NCBI RefSeq assembly: GCF_000272405.2
Contig: NZ_AJZM02000191.1
Location: 1-64,000, forward strand
DNA length: 64,000 nucleotides
DNA from: Vibrio tasmaniensis 1F-187
GTDB lineage: Bacteria; Pseudomonadota; Gammaproteobacteria; Enterobacterales; Vibrionaceae
Direction of reading: 5' to 3'
The position numbers and the translations under genes are program-made. Position 1 is the first letter of the stretch. Each line of letters begins with the position of its first letter. This document shows, piece by piece, positions 9,864 through 18,667 of the stretch. The notes beneath the pieces were generated by a model, which ran no database searches, was not told the origin of the DNA, and saw only the letters and a list, made by a program, of their open reading frames with translations.

Positions 9864-10355
9864 TTAGAACCGAATAATTGCACCAAGGTTAAGGTTGATT
9901 GTTGTGTCGTAAGGCACGAAGGTCTTATTGTGATCAAAAATATTCATATCAACACCAGCTCGTAGCCCAAGCACTGGTGTTGCTTGGTAAACATAGGCTC
10001 CACTAAGACTTAATCCATGTGCTGTCTTCTCTTCAATTTCGCCGTTACGCGTTTTTGCCCCGTCATAACTCGCTACGCCAATCTCCGCCTGAAAGCCGTG
10101 GTTCTGGTTTCTTCCAAACATATTTTGAATACCAACGCGGTACGCATCGACATTTTCATCGTATCGGTCGCTGTCATACCAAAGGTGAGAATAGCTCAGG
10201 TAAACCGCACCTAGATTCGCCACATCAGTAATGCCTGCTTGTATTCCAAAGCCATGATAAGAACCAATCTTTAGTTCAGGAGATAAGTGAAGACCATTTG
10301 AAAGTGCAGAGGTTGAGAATAAAGCTGAAGCTAAAAGCAGTGTTTTAAATTTCAT
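9864..10355 (-). CDS. Small outer-membrane beta-barrel protein, YfaZ-like
   Basis: 163 residues from the ATG at 10355; a further in-frame start at 10391 lies ahead of the obvious signal peptide and is less likely. The N-terminus MKFKTLLLASALFSTSALS is a signal peptide. The rest alternates polar and apolar residues in short strands (GFGIQAGITDVANLGAVYLS, LNLGAIIRF) and ends in Phe, as outer-membrane barrels do. It resembles the YfaZ family in the early GIQAGITD region, but this is a weak match made by eye. It converges on phoU with only 9 bases between them. Confidence 0.55.
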   Translation of the reverse strand: MKFKTLLLASALFSTSALSNGLHLSPELKIGSYHGFGIQAGITDVANLGAVYLSYSHLWYDSDRYDENVDAYRVGIQNMFGRNQNHGFQAEIGVASYDGAKTRNGEIEEKTAHGLSLSGAYVYQATPVLGLRAGVDMNIFDHNKTFVPYDTTINLNLGAIIRF

Positions 10356-10737
10356 GGTACCACCGAGGTAATTTTGCGCTCTCCTTAGCATTAGGTCGAT
10401 CCATGCGTGAACCCAGTGAAATCACTGGCTAACGGTGATCATTATATGGGCTTTGAAAGAGCAGGCTAATTCGCATTGGTTATCTCTGTGATAATGCTTG
10501 CTTATCAGCAGGGGGGATCATTACACGTGATCTTTGGGTCTTACGTAGCCTTACAAAACGAGCTTGATAGAAGTGTCTAAACATAAGCTGATGTTCTGTA
10601 ATGTATTTGTTTAAGGCACATGAGAAAAATAACGATAGTATCGATATAGCTCATTGATGCTCGCTATATTCTTACTTATCTTTAATTTATTCTTCTACTG
10701 AATTTTTCCTTACATTTATTTTTAGGTAGATATCAGT
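10356..10737. other. 382-base gap between divergent genes
   Basis: This is the shared upstream region of the YfaZ-like gene (minus) and a lipoprotein gene (plus). On the minus strand a TATAAT-like -10 box is seen at 10441-10446 with only a weak -35 (3 of 6) at 10464-10469. Short imperfect inverted repeats occur, for example GATCA at 10517-10521 with TGATC at about 10529-10533. No open reading frame with a convincing start was recognised. Confidence 0.5.
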
Positions 10738-11433
10738 ATGAAGAAGTTTCTTTTCGTTGTGACTCCTCTTTTCGCGTTAACTGCGTGCGGCAGCGTTGCC
10801 ATCATGGACAAATCAGATGCGGTTAATCAGCAGCCAAAACTCATGGTTAAAACTGATGGTGATTTTTGGGGGTTAGGACAAGAAGGGACGTTTGATATTG
10901 CAGGTATGTACCAAGGTAAATATAGCCGAGATTCATCAGGTTCAACATGGTTTGAGACTGTTTCATTTAAAGAGGGTGAGCTGGCTGCTGAAATCACGAG
11001 AGTCGATAATGGCCAAGTGTGGAACTTAGTCTGTTCTGGCGGTGGCACTTCAGTTAACTACATGGGTGTTGATTTTGGTGGCAATAAACCTTACCGCTGT
11101 TCTGTATCTCAAAGCAATGAGAATATAGGAGAGTTCGTTTTAGAGCCTCAATCTGGGATGATCAGTGTTAGCTTAGAAAAGAAAGAAGCTGGCTACATCC
11201 GAGTTGGGGCGAATAAATATGACGTAGAAACTGTCCATTCAAGTAAAGACCTTTTAATGTCGGTAGAAAAACCATTAGGGTATAGCTTTAAAAAAGTTTC
11301 TAAAGAAATAGCGGCTGCACAGACAAATGGAATGATAACGCTACAGATGTTACCTGAACTTAATGACGCTGAAAAAGACACATTAGTTATCGGTACTATT
11401 GCTAGCGCACTGAGCTGGCGTCCGGAAGAGTAA
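10738..11433 (+). CDS. Lipoprotein of unknown function
   Basis: 231 residues. The N-terminus MKKFLFVVTPLFALTAC is a lipoprotein signal with lipobox LTAC, so Cys17 should be lipidated. The mature part has two further cysteines (in NLVCSGGG and YRCSVSQ) that could form a disulfide, and looks beta-rich. I do not recognise the family. TTAGGTAG about 9 bases before the ATG may be the ribosome site. It converges on a LysR-type gene whose product could regulate something nearby, but nothing links them. Confidence 0.7.
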   Translation: MKKFLFVVTPLFALTACGSVAIMDKSDAVNQQPKLMVKTDGDFWGLGQEGTFDIAGMYQGKYSRDSSGSTWFETVSFKEGELAAEITRVDNGQVWNLVCSGGGTSVNYMGVDFGGNKPYRCSVSQSNENIGEFVLEPQSGMISVSLEKKEAGYIRVGANKYDVETVHSSKDLLMSVEKPLGYSFKKVSKEIAAAQTNGMITLQMLPELNDAEKDTLVIGTIASALSWRPEE

Positions 11434-11460
11434 AATACAATATATAACTTTTAATCGAAC

Positions 11461-12390
11461 TTACTTTTGTACTTGTTCTGATAAAACTTGCTCTATGAGT
11501 TTTGAAAGCCAATTTGTTAAAGGTGAGTTTCGATTTTTAATGTGTATATAACTATAGACCGGAGTTTTCAGCGTTTTTCCGTCCACTGAGACATCTATCC
11601 CGCGTAATGTCGGATAGTTTTCTACTGGGAAAAGGTTGGAATGGGGCATGTACATATCAGTATGTTGAATGACATCGATTATAGCCATGACCAATTCGCT
11701 GCGAAAACCGATACGATGCTCGATGGAAAGGTCGGTTAGAATCTGAGACGCTAAGCTAAAATTGTCATTCCAACCTGGCGTTACTAAAGATGCGATTTCG
11801 TAACCTACCATGTCATTTGGAGTCACGGTGTCTTGCTTTAAAGGGTGATCTTTCCTAACAAATATACGTCCTGTTAATTCAATGAGCTGCCTTGTATAGA
11901 CTTCTTTACTTGTCTTTTCCCCTAAGTAGCTTACTCCCATCAAAACCTCGTCTTTTTGTATATCTGAGACAGACGAGTTTGACCATGGAACAAGCTTTAG
12001 TTTAGCGTTTGGTGCTTGCGCTCTTATATCTTTAAAAAGTGAGCCAGACAGACAAGAAAGCACCACTGGAGATAGGGCTATTTTCAACGTGTAATCGATC
12101 TCTTTCGGATCAAAAGTGTTTGATGTATTAACCGCGATAGATAGACCGTCCATGAACGGCTTGATTTGATTGGTGAGCTGCTCTGAAAATGCCGTAGGTT
12201 GTAAGCCTCCATGAACCTTTACGAAAAGATCATCGTTGAAGTGGTGTCTTAGCTTTTGTAGGGCTTGGCTAACCGCTGGCTGAGAAACGAATAAACGTTC
12301 CGCAGCCTTTCTGGTGTTTTTTTCTTGATAAACAATCAGAAATGTTCGTAACAGGTTTAAATCAAGAGAGCTGAATAGGTCTTTAGCCAT
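11461..12390 (-). CDS. LysR-family transcriptional regulator
   Basis: 309 residues, the normal LysR length. The N-terminal winged helix-turn-helix is clear (LNLLRTFLIVYQEKNTRKAA, then FVSQPAVSQALQKLR, about 13-50), followed by the linker helix and a substrate-binding-like effector domain. The target and inducer cannot be told. It lies downstream of cutC on the same strand with a 100-bp gap and is not divergent from a metabolic gene, so the usual neighbour clue is missing. It is not the OxyR-type regulator found 2 kb further on. Confidence 0.88.
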   Translation of the reverse strand: MAKDLFSSLDLNLLRTFLIVYQEKNTRKAAERLFVSQPAVSQALQKLRHHFNDDLFVKVHGGLQPTAFSEQLTNQIKPFMDGLSIAVNTSNTFDPKEIDYTLKIALSPVVLSCLSGSLFKDIRAQAPNAKLKLVPWSNSSVSDIQKDEVLMGVSYLGEKTSKEVYTRQLIELTGRIFVRKDHPLKQDTVTPNDMVGYEIASLVTPGWNDNFSLASQILTDLSIEHRIGFRSELVMAIIDVIQHTDMYMPHSNLFPVENYPTLRGIDVSVDGKTLKTPVYSYIHIKNRNSPLTNWLSKLIEQVLSEQVQK

Positions 12391-12490
12391 ATCTATCCAT
12401 GAAAATTTTCTGTGCTATTCACTCTAATATACGCCAGTCCGCTAGATTCGTCAGCGTGGTTTCTCTGGATTTGTGTTAGTGACGACTACC

Positions 12491-13234
12491 CTAAGCGGTG
12501 AGGGCAGCTCTCACATTGGATATCTTATTCGTATCAGTTACTGGTATCTGATAATCATCAACATCATTACTGCCCATTTGAGCGCTTGAATTGCTTTCCA
12601 TTAGGCTGGGTCTTGTCGATTTACCTGAAAGGTGAAGTGCAGGTACTTGGGTGGTGCTTTGAATCATTTTGGCATTCGTTGCGTTGACGCCAGCACCAGC
12701 CATTATATCGATTCTGCCATCGGCTTGTTTGACCATATCTGCGAGCACATTGATGCCTTGCTCTGCATTAATAGCAAGCCCTGACGTCAGGATTCTTTCA
12801 CATCCGAGCTCAATAATCTGCTCTAACGCTACTTTATAATCCTGAAGTTGGTCGATTGCACGGTGGAAGGTGATTGCTAGTTTGAGTTGGTGAGCCTTGC
12901 TTGAGAGAATTTGCATTGCAGACATATCAATCTCACCATCAGGTGTTAGTACACCCAGAACGACGCCATTCAACCCTGCTCTCGCACAAGCTTCAATATC
13001 TTCCAGCATACAGAGTATATCGTCATAATCGAATATGAAGTCACCTTGTCTCGGTCGTATCATGGCATAAACTGGTACGGACGAAATTTTTGCCGCTTGC
13101 TTCATCATTCCGAAGCTTGGAGTTAACCCGCCAAGTGCTAATGAAGAGCAAAGCTCAATTCGATTCGCGCCACCAGATAGTGCGTTATATAGAGATTCTA
13201 AGTTATCGATACAGACTTCAATTTCGGTGTTCAT
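12491..13234 (-). CDS. cutC: CutC family protein
   Basis: 247 residues, the family length. The N-terminus [20 protein letters not shown] with [15 protein letters not shown] and later [14 protein letters not shown] is characteristic of CutC TIM-barrel proteins. The family was named for copper homeostasis in E. coli, but its biochemical role is still uncertain. The phrase [16 protein letters not shown] and the closing GAGVNA and LHLSGK blocks are also conserved. It is separated from the peroxiredoxin by a terminator. Confidence 0.92.
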   Translation of the reverse strand: MNTEIEVCIDNLESLYNALSGGANRIELCSSLALGGLTPSFGMMKQAAKISSVPVYAMIRPRQGDFIFDYDDILCMLEDIEACARAGLNGVVLGVLTPDGEIDMSAMQILSSKAHQLKLAITFHRAIDQLQDYKVALEQIIELGCERILTSGLAINAEQGINVLADMVKQADGRIDIMAGAGVNATNAKMIQSTTQVPALHLSGKSTRPSLMESNSSAQMGSNDVDDYQIPVTDTNKISNVRAALTA

Positions 13235-13551
13235 CGTATTTATCCGTTCAAAAAGATACGGACGAAATCATAACAACCTAGATACGGATATGAATAGGTG
13301 GTAGCAGAGGAAAATAGGGGTAAAGTTTGTTCTTGTAACTGCCTCTATTAAATGTTGCAGAGACGGTTTAGGTAGAGAATTGTCGTCGGAGAGAGATGAA
13401 AAAAGCCCGAAGCGTTAACTTCGGGCTTTTAATAGGACTTTACTTCTTAACTGATTGGCGGTGCGCTTTGCGCTATTAGCTTATGCTTTATTTCTCTTTA
13501 TAGAGAGTCTTCCAACCATTAACCCGCGTTGAGTTCGGGCTTAAGAGGTAA
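13235..13551. other. 317-base gap between cutC and the peroxiredoxin gene
   Basis: It contains the peroxiredoxin terminator (listed separately) and presumably the cutC promoter. Nothing else was recognised. Confidence 0.6.
13399..13430 (-). terminator. Rho-independent terminator of the peroxiredoxin gene
   Basis: A perfect stem AGCCCGAAG / CTTCGGGCT with a 6-base loop is flanked by A's and T's on both sides. It ends in T6 on the minus strand, about 120 bases downstream of the minus-strand peroxiredoxin stop. Confidence 0.85.
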
Positions 13552-14160
13552 TTACTTGCTTAGGTCGTCAGCGTGCTCAGATAGGAATGCAGCAACACCT
13601 TGTGGAGATGCGTCCATACCTGATTTACCTTCTTCCCATTGTGCAGGACATACTTCACCGTTCTTCTCGTGGAAGTTTAGTGCGTCTACCATGCGTAGCA
13701 TTTCGTCGATGTTACGACCTAGTGGAAGATCGTTAACTACTTGGTGACGTACAAGGCCGTCTGCGTCGATTAGGAAAGAACCACGGAAAGCAACGCCTGC
13801 TTCTGGGTGCTCAACATCGTATGCTTTGCAGATTTCGTGCTTAACGTCAGCAATTAGAGGGTATTTAACTTGACCGATACCGCCGTCAGCGATAGCAGTG
13901 TTACGCCATGCGTTGTGAGAGAATTGAGAATCGATAGAAACACCGATTACTTCAACGCCTTTAGCTTGGAAATCTTCTAGACGGTTGTCGAAAGCGATTA
14001 GCTCTGAAGGACAAACGAAAGTGAAGTCTAGTGGGTAGAAGAAAACTACCGCTTTCTTACCTTTAGTGAATTCTGCGAAGTTGAAGTTATCAACGATCTC
14101 ACCGTTACCTAGAACAGCTGCTGCAGTAAAGTCAGGGGCTTGACGACCTACTAGTACCAT
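13552..14160 (-). CDS. Typical 2-Cys peroxiredoxin (AhpC/Prx type)
   Basis: 202 residues. It reduces hydrogen peroxide and organic peroxides in the cytoplasm. The peroxidatic cysteine is Cys50 in FYPLDFTFVCPSE and the resolving cysteine is Cys171 in EVCPAQW, the arrangement of typical 2-Cys enzymes. The GGIGQVKYPLIAD region carries the GG(I/L)G element linked to sensitivity to over-oxidation. A further cysteine (Cys111) is present. It is divergent from an oxyR2-type gene across a 209-bp region with a perfect palindrome, so peroxide-induced expression is likely. In Vibrio this gene is variously called ahpC or prx2. Confidence 0.95.
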   Translation of the reverse strand: MVLVGRQAPDFTAAAVLGNGEIVDNFNFAEFTKGKKAVVFFYPLDFTFVCPSELIAFDNRLEDFQAKGVEVIGVSIDSQFSHNAWRNTAIADGGIGQVKYPLIADVKHEICKAYDVEHPEAGVAFRGSFLIDADGLVRHQVVNDLPLGRNIDEMLRMVDALNFHEKNGEVCPAQWEEGKSGMDASPQGVAAFLSEHADDLSK

Positions 14161-14227
14161 TTGGAATCTCCTAAAAAATTAGTTGGCCCAACACATCTTT
14201 GTTTGGGCTCCGTTTCTACGGGACAAA

Positions 14228-14250
14228 CTATAGTACAATCGGTACTATAG
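14228..14250. promoter_or_regulatory. Perfect palindrome in the peroxiredoxin/oxyR control region
   Basis: CTATAGTAC (14228-14236) and GTACTATAG (14242-14250) are perfect inverted repeats around a 5-base centre. They lie 67 bases from the peroxiredoxin start and 119 bases from the oxyR start. The ATAG/CTAT elements recall OxyR half-sites, but the spacing differs from the classical four-element OxyR consensus. Each arm also contains TATAGT, a possible -10 box. It is a candidate operator overlapping a promoter. Confidence 0.6.
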
Positions 14251-14369
14251 AAAAAAGCGAATTAAATAGATTAAGTTAATCGAAAAAAGCGATAAGCTTA
14301 TTCTTTGTCCGTTCCTTAGGTCAAATGACCTTCACTTAAGTTATCCTGCTCATATTACAAAGTAATTTC

Positions 14370-15275
14370 ATGAATAAATGGCCAAGTCTTAAGCAACTTC
14401 ACTATCTTGTTACTCTTCACGAAACTCGCCACTTTAGCGACGCTGCGGATCGCTGCTTCGTGAGTCAATCGACACTAAGTAAAGGCATTCAAAACCTGGA
14501 AGAACTCATTGGTTGTCCTCTCTATGAGAAGAAAGATAAAAAGAGCCCATTGGTTTTCACTCAAGCGGGTGAGCTGGTGGTTAAGCATGGTCGAGAGTTA
14601 TTGGCGAAAGGGCAAGACTTGGTTGAGCTCGGAAATCTATGTAATGGAGACGCGATGCAAGGGCAGTTGCGAGTAGGGTGTATTCCAACTATTGCTCCAT
14701 TCCTATTGTGCGATTTGGTACAAGAAGCGAACCAACGTTTTCCACAGTTGAACTTGTTGTTACGGGAAGACACGACCACTAACCTATTGGCTGCGTTGCG
14801 TCATGGTGAGTTGGATGTACTGATTCTGGCTTTGCCTGTCGATATCGACAACATGGAGAGCAAAGTTGTTGGGCAAGACCCTTTCAGAATGGTAATCAGC
14901 CGCAATCAAGCCGATGGTATTCGTGTTCCGATTAAATATGATGACCTGCCAGACGAATCTGTATTCTTGTTGGAGAACGAGCACTGCTTAACCGAGCACG
15001 CGGTATCAGCTTGTAAGCTAACCGACAAAGAGAAGATAAACCCGTTCACCGCCACAAGCCTACATACGTTGGTACAAATGGTGGCAAATGGTTTAGGAAC
15101 CACCTTTATTCCACAAATGGCGATCGATCATGGTTTGTTGCAAAATCAGAATTTAGTGGTGATTGACCCTCCCGGTCAACAAGCTTATCGCGATATAGGC
15201 CTTGTATGGCGACCAAGCTCGTCACGTCTTGAAACCTTTCATCAGTTAGCTGATGTAGTCTCAGAATTGCTTTAA
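14370..15275 (+). CDS. oxyR2: OxyR-type peroxide-sensing LysR regulator, OxyR2-like
   Basis: 301 residues. The helix-turn-helix is at about 5-45 (LKQLHYLVTLHETRHFSDAA, CFVSQSTLSKGI). The redox pair is Cys206 (in ENEHCLTEH) and Cys215 (in VSACKLTD), equivalent to OxyR Cys199 and Cys208 of E. coli. Residue 204 is Glu, as reported for Vibrio vulnificus OxyR2, where it makes the sensor unusually sensitive; classical OxyR has Gly there. Divergence from a peroxiredoxin gene fits the Vibrio oxyR2 locus. OxyR-type identity is firm; the OxyR2 subtype rests on the Glu and the context. Confidence 0.88.
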   Translation: MNKWPSLKQLHYLVTLHETRHFSDAADRCFVSQSTLSKGIQNLEELIGCPLYEKKDKKSPLVFTQAGELVVKHGRELLAKGQDLVELGNLCNGDAMQGQLRVGCIPTIAPFLLCDLVQEANQRFPQLNLLLREDTTTNLLAALRHGELDVLILALPVDIDNMESKVVGQDPFRMVISRNQADGIRVPIKYDDLPDESVFLLENEHCLTEHAVSACKLTDKEKINPFTATSLHTLVQMVANGLGTTFIPQMAIDHGLLQNQNLVVIDPPGQQAYRDIGLVWRPSSSRLETFHQLADVVSELL

Positions 15276-15300
15276 AAAACTAGAAAGTAAAATTCAAAAG

Positions 15301-15334
15301 AAAAAGAGCAGCTATTTGGCTGCTCTTTTTGTTT
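15301..15334. terminator. Bidirectional terminator between oxyR2 and the chemoreceptor gene
   Basis: An AGAGCAGC / GCTGCTCT stem with a 6-base loop is flanked by A5 and T5, so it can stop transcription of oxyR2 (plus) and of the converging chemoreceptor gene (minus). Confidence 0.88.
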
Positions 15335-15401
15335 GTTTATTTGAGAAGAAAAACAAACAAATAGTGGCGTTAGAAGCTTATTTATCTATTTTACTATAAC
15401 G

Positions 15402-17342
15402 TTAGATTTTGAAAAAACTCAGCAAGTCTTTTTGCTTAACAGCTAATGAAGAGAGTTCTTCACTTGCCTGTTTGCTCTGCTCAATTCCTGAAACATTTTG
15501 ATGAACAATATCAAAGGTCAGAGAAACATTTTGTGAAATATCTTGTGTTACGCCAGATTGTTCTTCAGACGCTGTGGCTACTTGTGTGTTCATATCAGAT
15601 ATTAGTTGTACTGAGTCAGTGATAGAAGCGAATGCAGCACGAAGCTGTTCGCTATACTGTCTAGATTCTTCTGCTAACGAAAGATTGGATTGCATAAATT
15701 GGTTCGCATCTTTCGCTTGAGCCTGAAGGCGAGATATTATTTCTTGAATATCGACCGTTGATTGTTGTGTTTTAGCGGCAAGAGAACGAACTTCATCTGC
15801 TACCACCGCAAAGCCTCGGCCTTGCTCTCCCGCTCGAGCGGCTTCAATGGCTGCATTTAACGCAAGTAAGTTAGTTTGCTCAGAAATTGAATTGATCACT
15901 TCAATAACACTACCGATCTCTACCGAGTACTCTTGCAATTGATTAACGATGTTTGATGTTTCTTCGATCGAGTCTTCAACTTTTCGAGATATATCATCTG
16001 ATGCATCGAGGGAAACACTGCCATCTTTGACATTTGTCGTTGCCCCAGTTGCAGCGCTCTCTGCGCTAGCTGCATTCTGGCTAACCTCACTCGCAGTACT
16101 AGAAAGTTCATTGATGGCTGTCGCGATTTGTTCCATTTGACTCAGTTCTTGTTGAGCATTTCCTTCTGTTTGGCTCATTACCGCGGTTAGCTCAACGGAG
16201 GCTGCTGAAACATTGTCTGAAATCTGGTGGAAACCATCGATTATTCGACGTAGTTCTTGGCGCATTTCTAAAATGTTTGCGTATATACCGGTCTCTTTAC
16301 CCGTAATTGGAATCTGCTTTGAAAGATCACCAGCGGCGACTTCGGCAACAATTGTTTGGATGTCACTTGGCTCTCCTCCAACGACTTTCCATACACTGCG
16401 GTAAATCGAAACGGCAATGCTAAGAGAAGCAGCGACAACGAGAATTGAAAGAACGCCAAGCACAAATTGCGCGTTAGAGAATCGCTCGACCATATTAGGT
16501 CCGACAGAGTCTTGCTCTGACTTTGTTGATAGCTTTATCTCTTCAATTGTTTTTGCTGCATTAACACCAGCAAGATCAAGAGTCCCTGAAATGATGCCAT
16601 TTCGCGTGTTTATAGTGTCAACGATCTTTGAAAATGTGTTGCGGTAAATTTTGAAGGCACTAGTGAAATCGTTTAAGTAGTTGATTTGTTCCATCGACAT
16701 GAGTTGAGATTCGATTGTTTCTGCAAGTAGTGCGGCAGAGGCAAACTCTTTTTCAGCACGCTGAGCATCTTCTGTTTTATTGCTCGTCAGAAATTTAGAA
16801 GCGTACAATCTTGATAGCAATACATGCTGCTGAAGCTGTCCTGAACTGACAGCAACTTCTAAATCTTCTTCAGCTGAAGCTTGGGTCATTAGGTTGGTCA
16901 CTGCCTCACGCATATTGACCCCTGATGGGTCTAAGGCCTCTTGAACTAGGTTGTTTCGAGTATTGACAAGTTGAACAACCTTGTTAAAGCCTTGGCTATA
17001 TTGATCAAGCTGCTTCTTTATCGTTAGGAATTCATTTTTGTGTAGATCGTCAAGATGAGAGTCTAATATTTCATCTATCAATTGATTTGATGCGGTGATA
17101 CGTCTATTCAGTTCAGAAGCATGTGACGGAATAGGGTTTTTAATATATTTAAGTGCAGATAAACGAGCTTCCAGTATATTGGCTTGGATTCGACCTGTTG
17201 AGACACTTGTTATTGCAAGAGAGCGGTAGGTGTTAAACCCATCACTCGATTGATAAAAGCGTAATGAAGCAACGACTGAAATAACCAAAATTAGCGCGAG
17301 AATCACGCCAAAACCTAAGGACAGCAATTTCTTTAAACTCAT
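15402..17342 (-). CDS. Methyl-accepting chemotaxis protein, probable HBM sensor domain
   Basis: 646 residues from the ATG at 17342, chosen because AGGA lies 9 bases upstream; an ATG 9 bases earlier would overlap that AGGA. One membrane segment is at about 7-30 and a second near 300. Between them the helical sensor contains two related phrases ([14 protein letters not shown] and [14 protein letters not shown]) that suggest a helical bimodular (HBM) ligand domain. HAMP follows, then the signalling hairpin with [20 protein letters not shown] near residue 500. The C-terminus has no CheR-binding pentapeptide. The ligand is unknown; HBM receptors often sense organic acids. Confidence 0.93.
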   Translation of the reverse strand: MSLKKLLSLGFGVILALILVISVVASLRFYQSSDGFNTYRSLAITSVSTGRIQANILEARLSALKYIKNPIPSHASELNRRITASNQLIDEILDSHLDDLHKNEFLTIKKQLDQYSQGFNKVVQLVNTRNNLVQEALDPSGVNMREAVTNLMTQASAEEDLEVAVSSGQLQQHVLLSRLYASKFLTSNKTEDAQRAEKEFASAALLAETIESQLMSMEQINYLNDFTSAFKIYRNTFSKIVDTINTRNGIISGTLDLAGVNAAKTIEEIKLSTKSEQDSVGPNMVERFSNAQFVLGVLSILVVAASLSIAVSIYRSVWKVVGGEPSDIQTIVAEVAAGDLSKQIPITGKETGIYANILEMRQELRRIIDGFHQISDNVSAASVELTAVMSQTEGNAQQELSQMEQIATAINELSSTASEVSQNAASAESAATGATTNVKDGSVSLDASDDISRKVEDSIEETSNIVNQLQEYSVEIGSVIEVINSISEQTNLLALNAAIEAARAGEQGRGFAVVADEVRSLAAKTQQSTVDIQEIISRLQAQAKDANQFMQSNLSLAEESRQYSEQLRAAFASITDSVQLISDMNTQVATASEEQSGVTQDISQNVSLTFDIVHQNVSGIEQSKQASEELSSLAVKQKDLLSFFKI

Positions 17343-17651
17343 AAATATCATTCCTAGTAAGGCAGCTTGTTTTTATTCTTAACAAATTCTTACATGATTC
17401 TAACGATAAATATATCAATAAATAGTATGTATCCACTATATTTTGATGCCTAAGAATGATGGGTAAATAGGTTGTTGATATTATTGGATTTTGCTTGTTG
17501 CTCGTCTGGTTTCACATCAGCTGAGAGTTATTGTTTAGGCCTCTTCCGTATGATTAACGCATCTTTAATTTGTATTACAAAGTCATGGAGTAGGAAAGTT
17601 CGGTTTGGTATAGCCTAATAGCTTGATTATTAGGCTATTTATATTATTGGG
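17343..17651. other. 309-base gap between the chemoreceptor gene and scrK
   Basis: It holds the upstream region of the chemoreceptor gene and a strong hairpin listed separately. The sequence is AT-rich. No sigma-28-like promoter was recognised and no other gene is seen. Confidence 0.5.
17611..17639. terminator. Hairpin downstream of scrK
   Basis: A perfect 11-bp stem ATAGCCTAATA / TATTAGGCTAT has a 7-base loop and begins 12 bases beyond the scrK stop. On the minus strand there is no real T-run after it, so termination may be weak; the T-rich tail is on the plus side. Confidence 0.5.
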
Positions 17652-18581
17652 TTAAAGCTTATTTAGGGATGTGAGTAGCTTTCTTTTCTCTGGTAAAGCG
17701 GTCATTGCGCCTTTCTGGGTTGTTGCTAATGCCCCGCAGCCATTGCCCCACATTACTGCTTGTCGAATGATTTCAGGTTGATGCCATTCCTCGTATTGTG
17801 AGAGGTAGGCGAGTAGACCTGCGACAAAGGCATCTCCCGCACCAGTAGTATCAATGGCTTGAACTTTTTGACTCGCAATGTGCTCTCGTTGTCCATCTAC
17901 TATCATCAACGAACCCGTAGCACCTAAGGTGACCAAAGTGACTGGGATTTTCAATCGGTCTAGTGCTGTTATTCCTGATTCTAATGTGTTGCTTTCTGTA
18001 AGAAAAAGTAGTTCTTCTTCTGAAAACTTAACCACATCTGCTAAGGCGATGGCTTGCATAACGATAGGACGAATCTCTTCAGGGATTCGCCAAACCTCTT
18101 CTCTTAGGTTGGGGTCAAAGCTAACAAATCCTCCTTTTGATTTGATTCCTTTAAGTGCTTTCAGCGTTGTACTTCTGCTTGGCTCATTTGCTAATGCGAT
18201 TGAACAGCAGTGTAGCCACTCACCTTGATTAAAGGTGGGGATATCATCTTCTGTCATGAACTGATCTGCACTGGGTTTTACCATGAAGGTAAAAGTTCGC
18301 TCGCCATCTTGGTCAAGATCGACCAGCACGGTTGATGTTCTGTGTTTTTCATCGAATTTGAGTTGGGACGTATCAACCCCTTGCTCTTGGAGAACCTCTG
18401 ACATAAAACGACCAAATGGATCATTACCAACTCGGCCAAAAAAACTAGCTTGGCCTGATAAACGAGCAATACCAACCGCAACGTTTGCGGGGGCGCCGCC
18501 TGGACATTTTAAGTAGGTAGAGTCGCTCTCAGGAATTAAATCCACCACAGCATCTCCAGTTAACCATACCTTATTCATCAT
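17652..18581 (-). CDS. scrK: Fructokinase of the sucrose cluster
   Basis: 309 residues, PfkB sugar-kinase family. The first signature is GGAPANVAVGIARLSG (about 32-47), and the second is DTTGAGDAFVAGLLAY with the catalytic aspartate. The cluster context (sucrose EIIBC and sucrose-6-phosphate hydrolase) indicates that the substrate is the fructose released by ScrB, giving fructose-6-phosphate. GAGGAAATA just before the ATG is a strong ribosome site; ATG 18578 is an equal alternative. Two hairpins separate it from scrA. Substrate specificity is inferred from neighbours. Confidence 0.9.
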   Translation of the reverse strand: MMNKVWLTGDAVVDLIPESDSTYLKCPGGAPANVAVGIARLSGQASFFGRVGNDPFGRFMSEVLQEQGVDTSQLKFDEKHRTSTVLVDLDQDGERTFTFMVKPSADQFMTEDDIPTFNQGEWLHCCSIALANEPSRSTTLKALKGIKSKGGFVSFDPNLREEVWRIPEEIRPIVMQAIALADVVKFSEEELLFLTESNTLESGITALDRLKIPVTLVTLGATGSLMIVDGQREHIASQKVQAIDTTGAGDAFVAGLLAYLSQYEEWHQPEIIRQAVMWGNGCGALATTQKGAMTALPEKRKLLTSLNKL

Positions 18582-18599
18582 TATTTCCTCATATAGAAG

Positions 18600-18659
18600 C
18601 CCACCTGAGCATAAGTAGGTGGGAAATGGGTGACTTGCCTAGGGGGAAGCAAATCACCC
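18600..18659 (-). other. Two hairpins between scrA and scrK
   Basis: Stem 1 is CCCACCT (18600-18606) with AGGTGGG (18617-18623). Stem 2 is 18628-18638 with 18649-18659, 11 bp and perfect in the minus-strand transcript if one G-U pair is allowed. No U-run follows. They may protect or process the scr mRNA so that scrK is expressed differently from scrBA. Confidence 0.55.
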
Positions 18660-18667
18660 AAAGTTGA

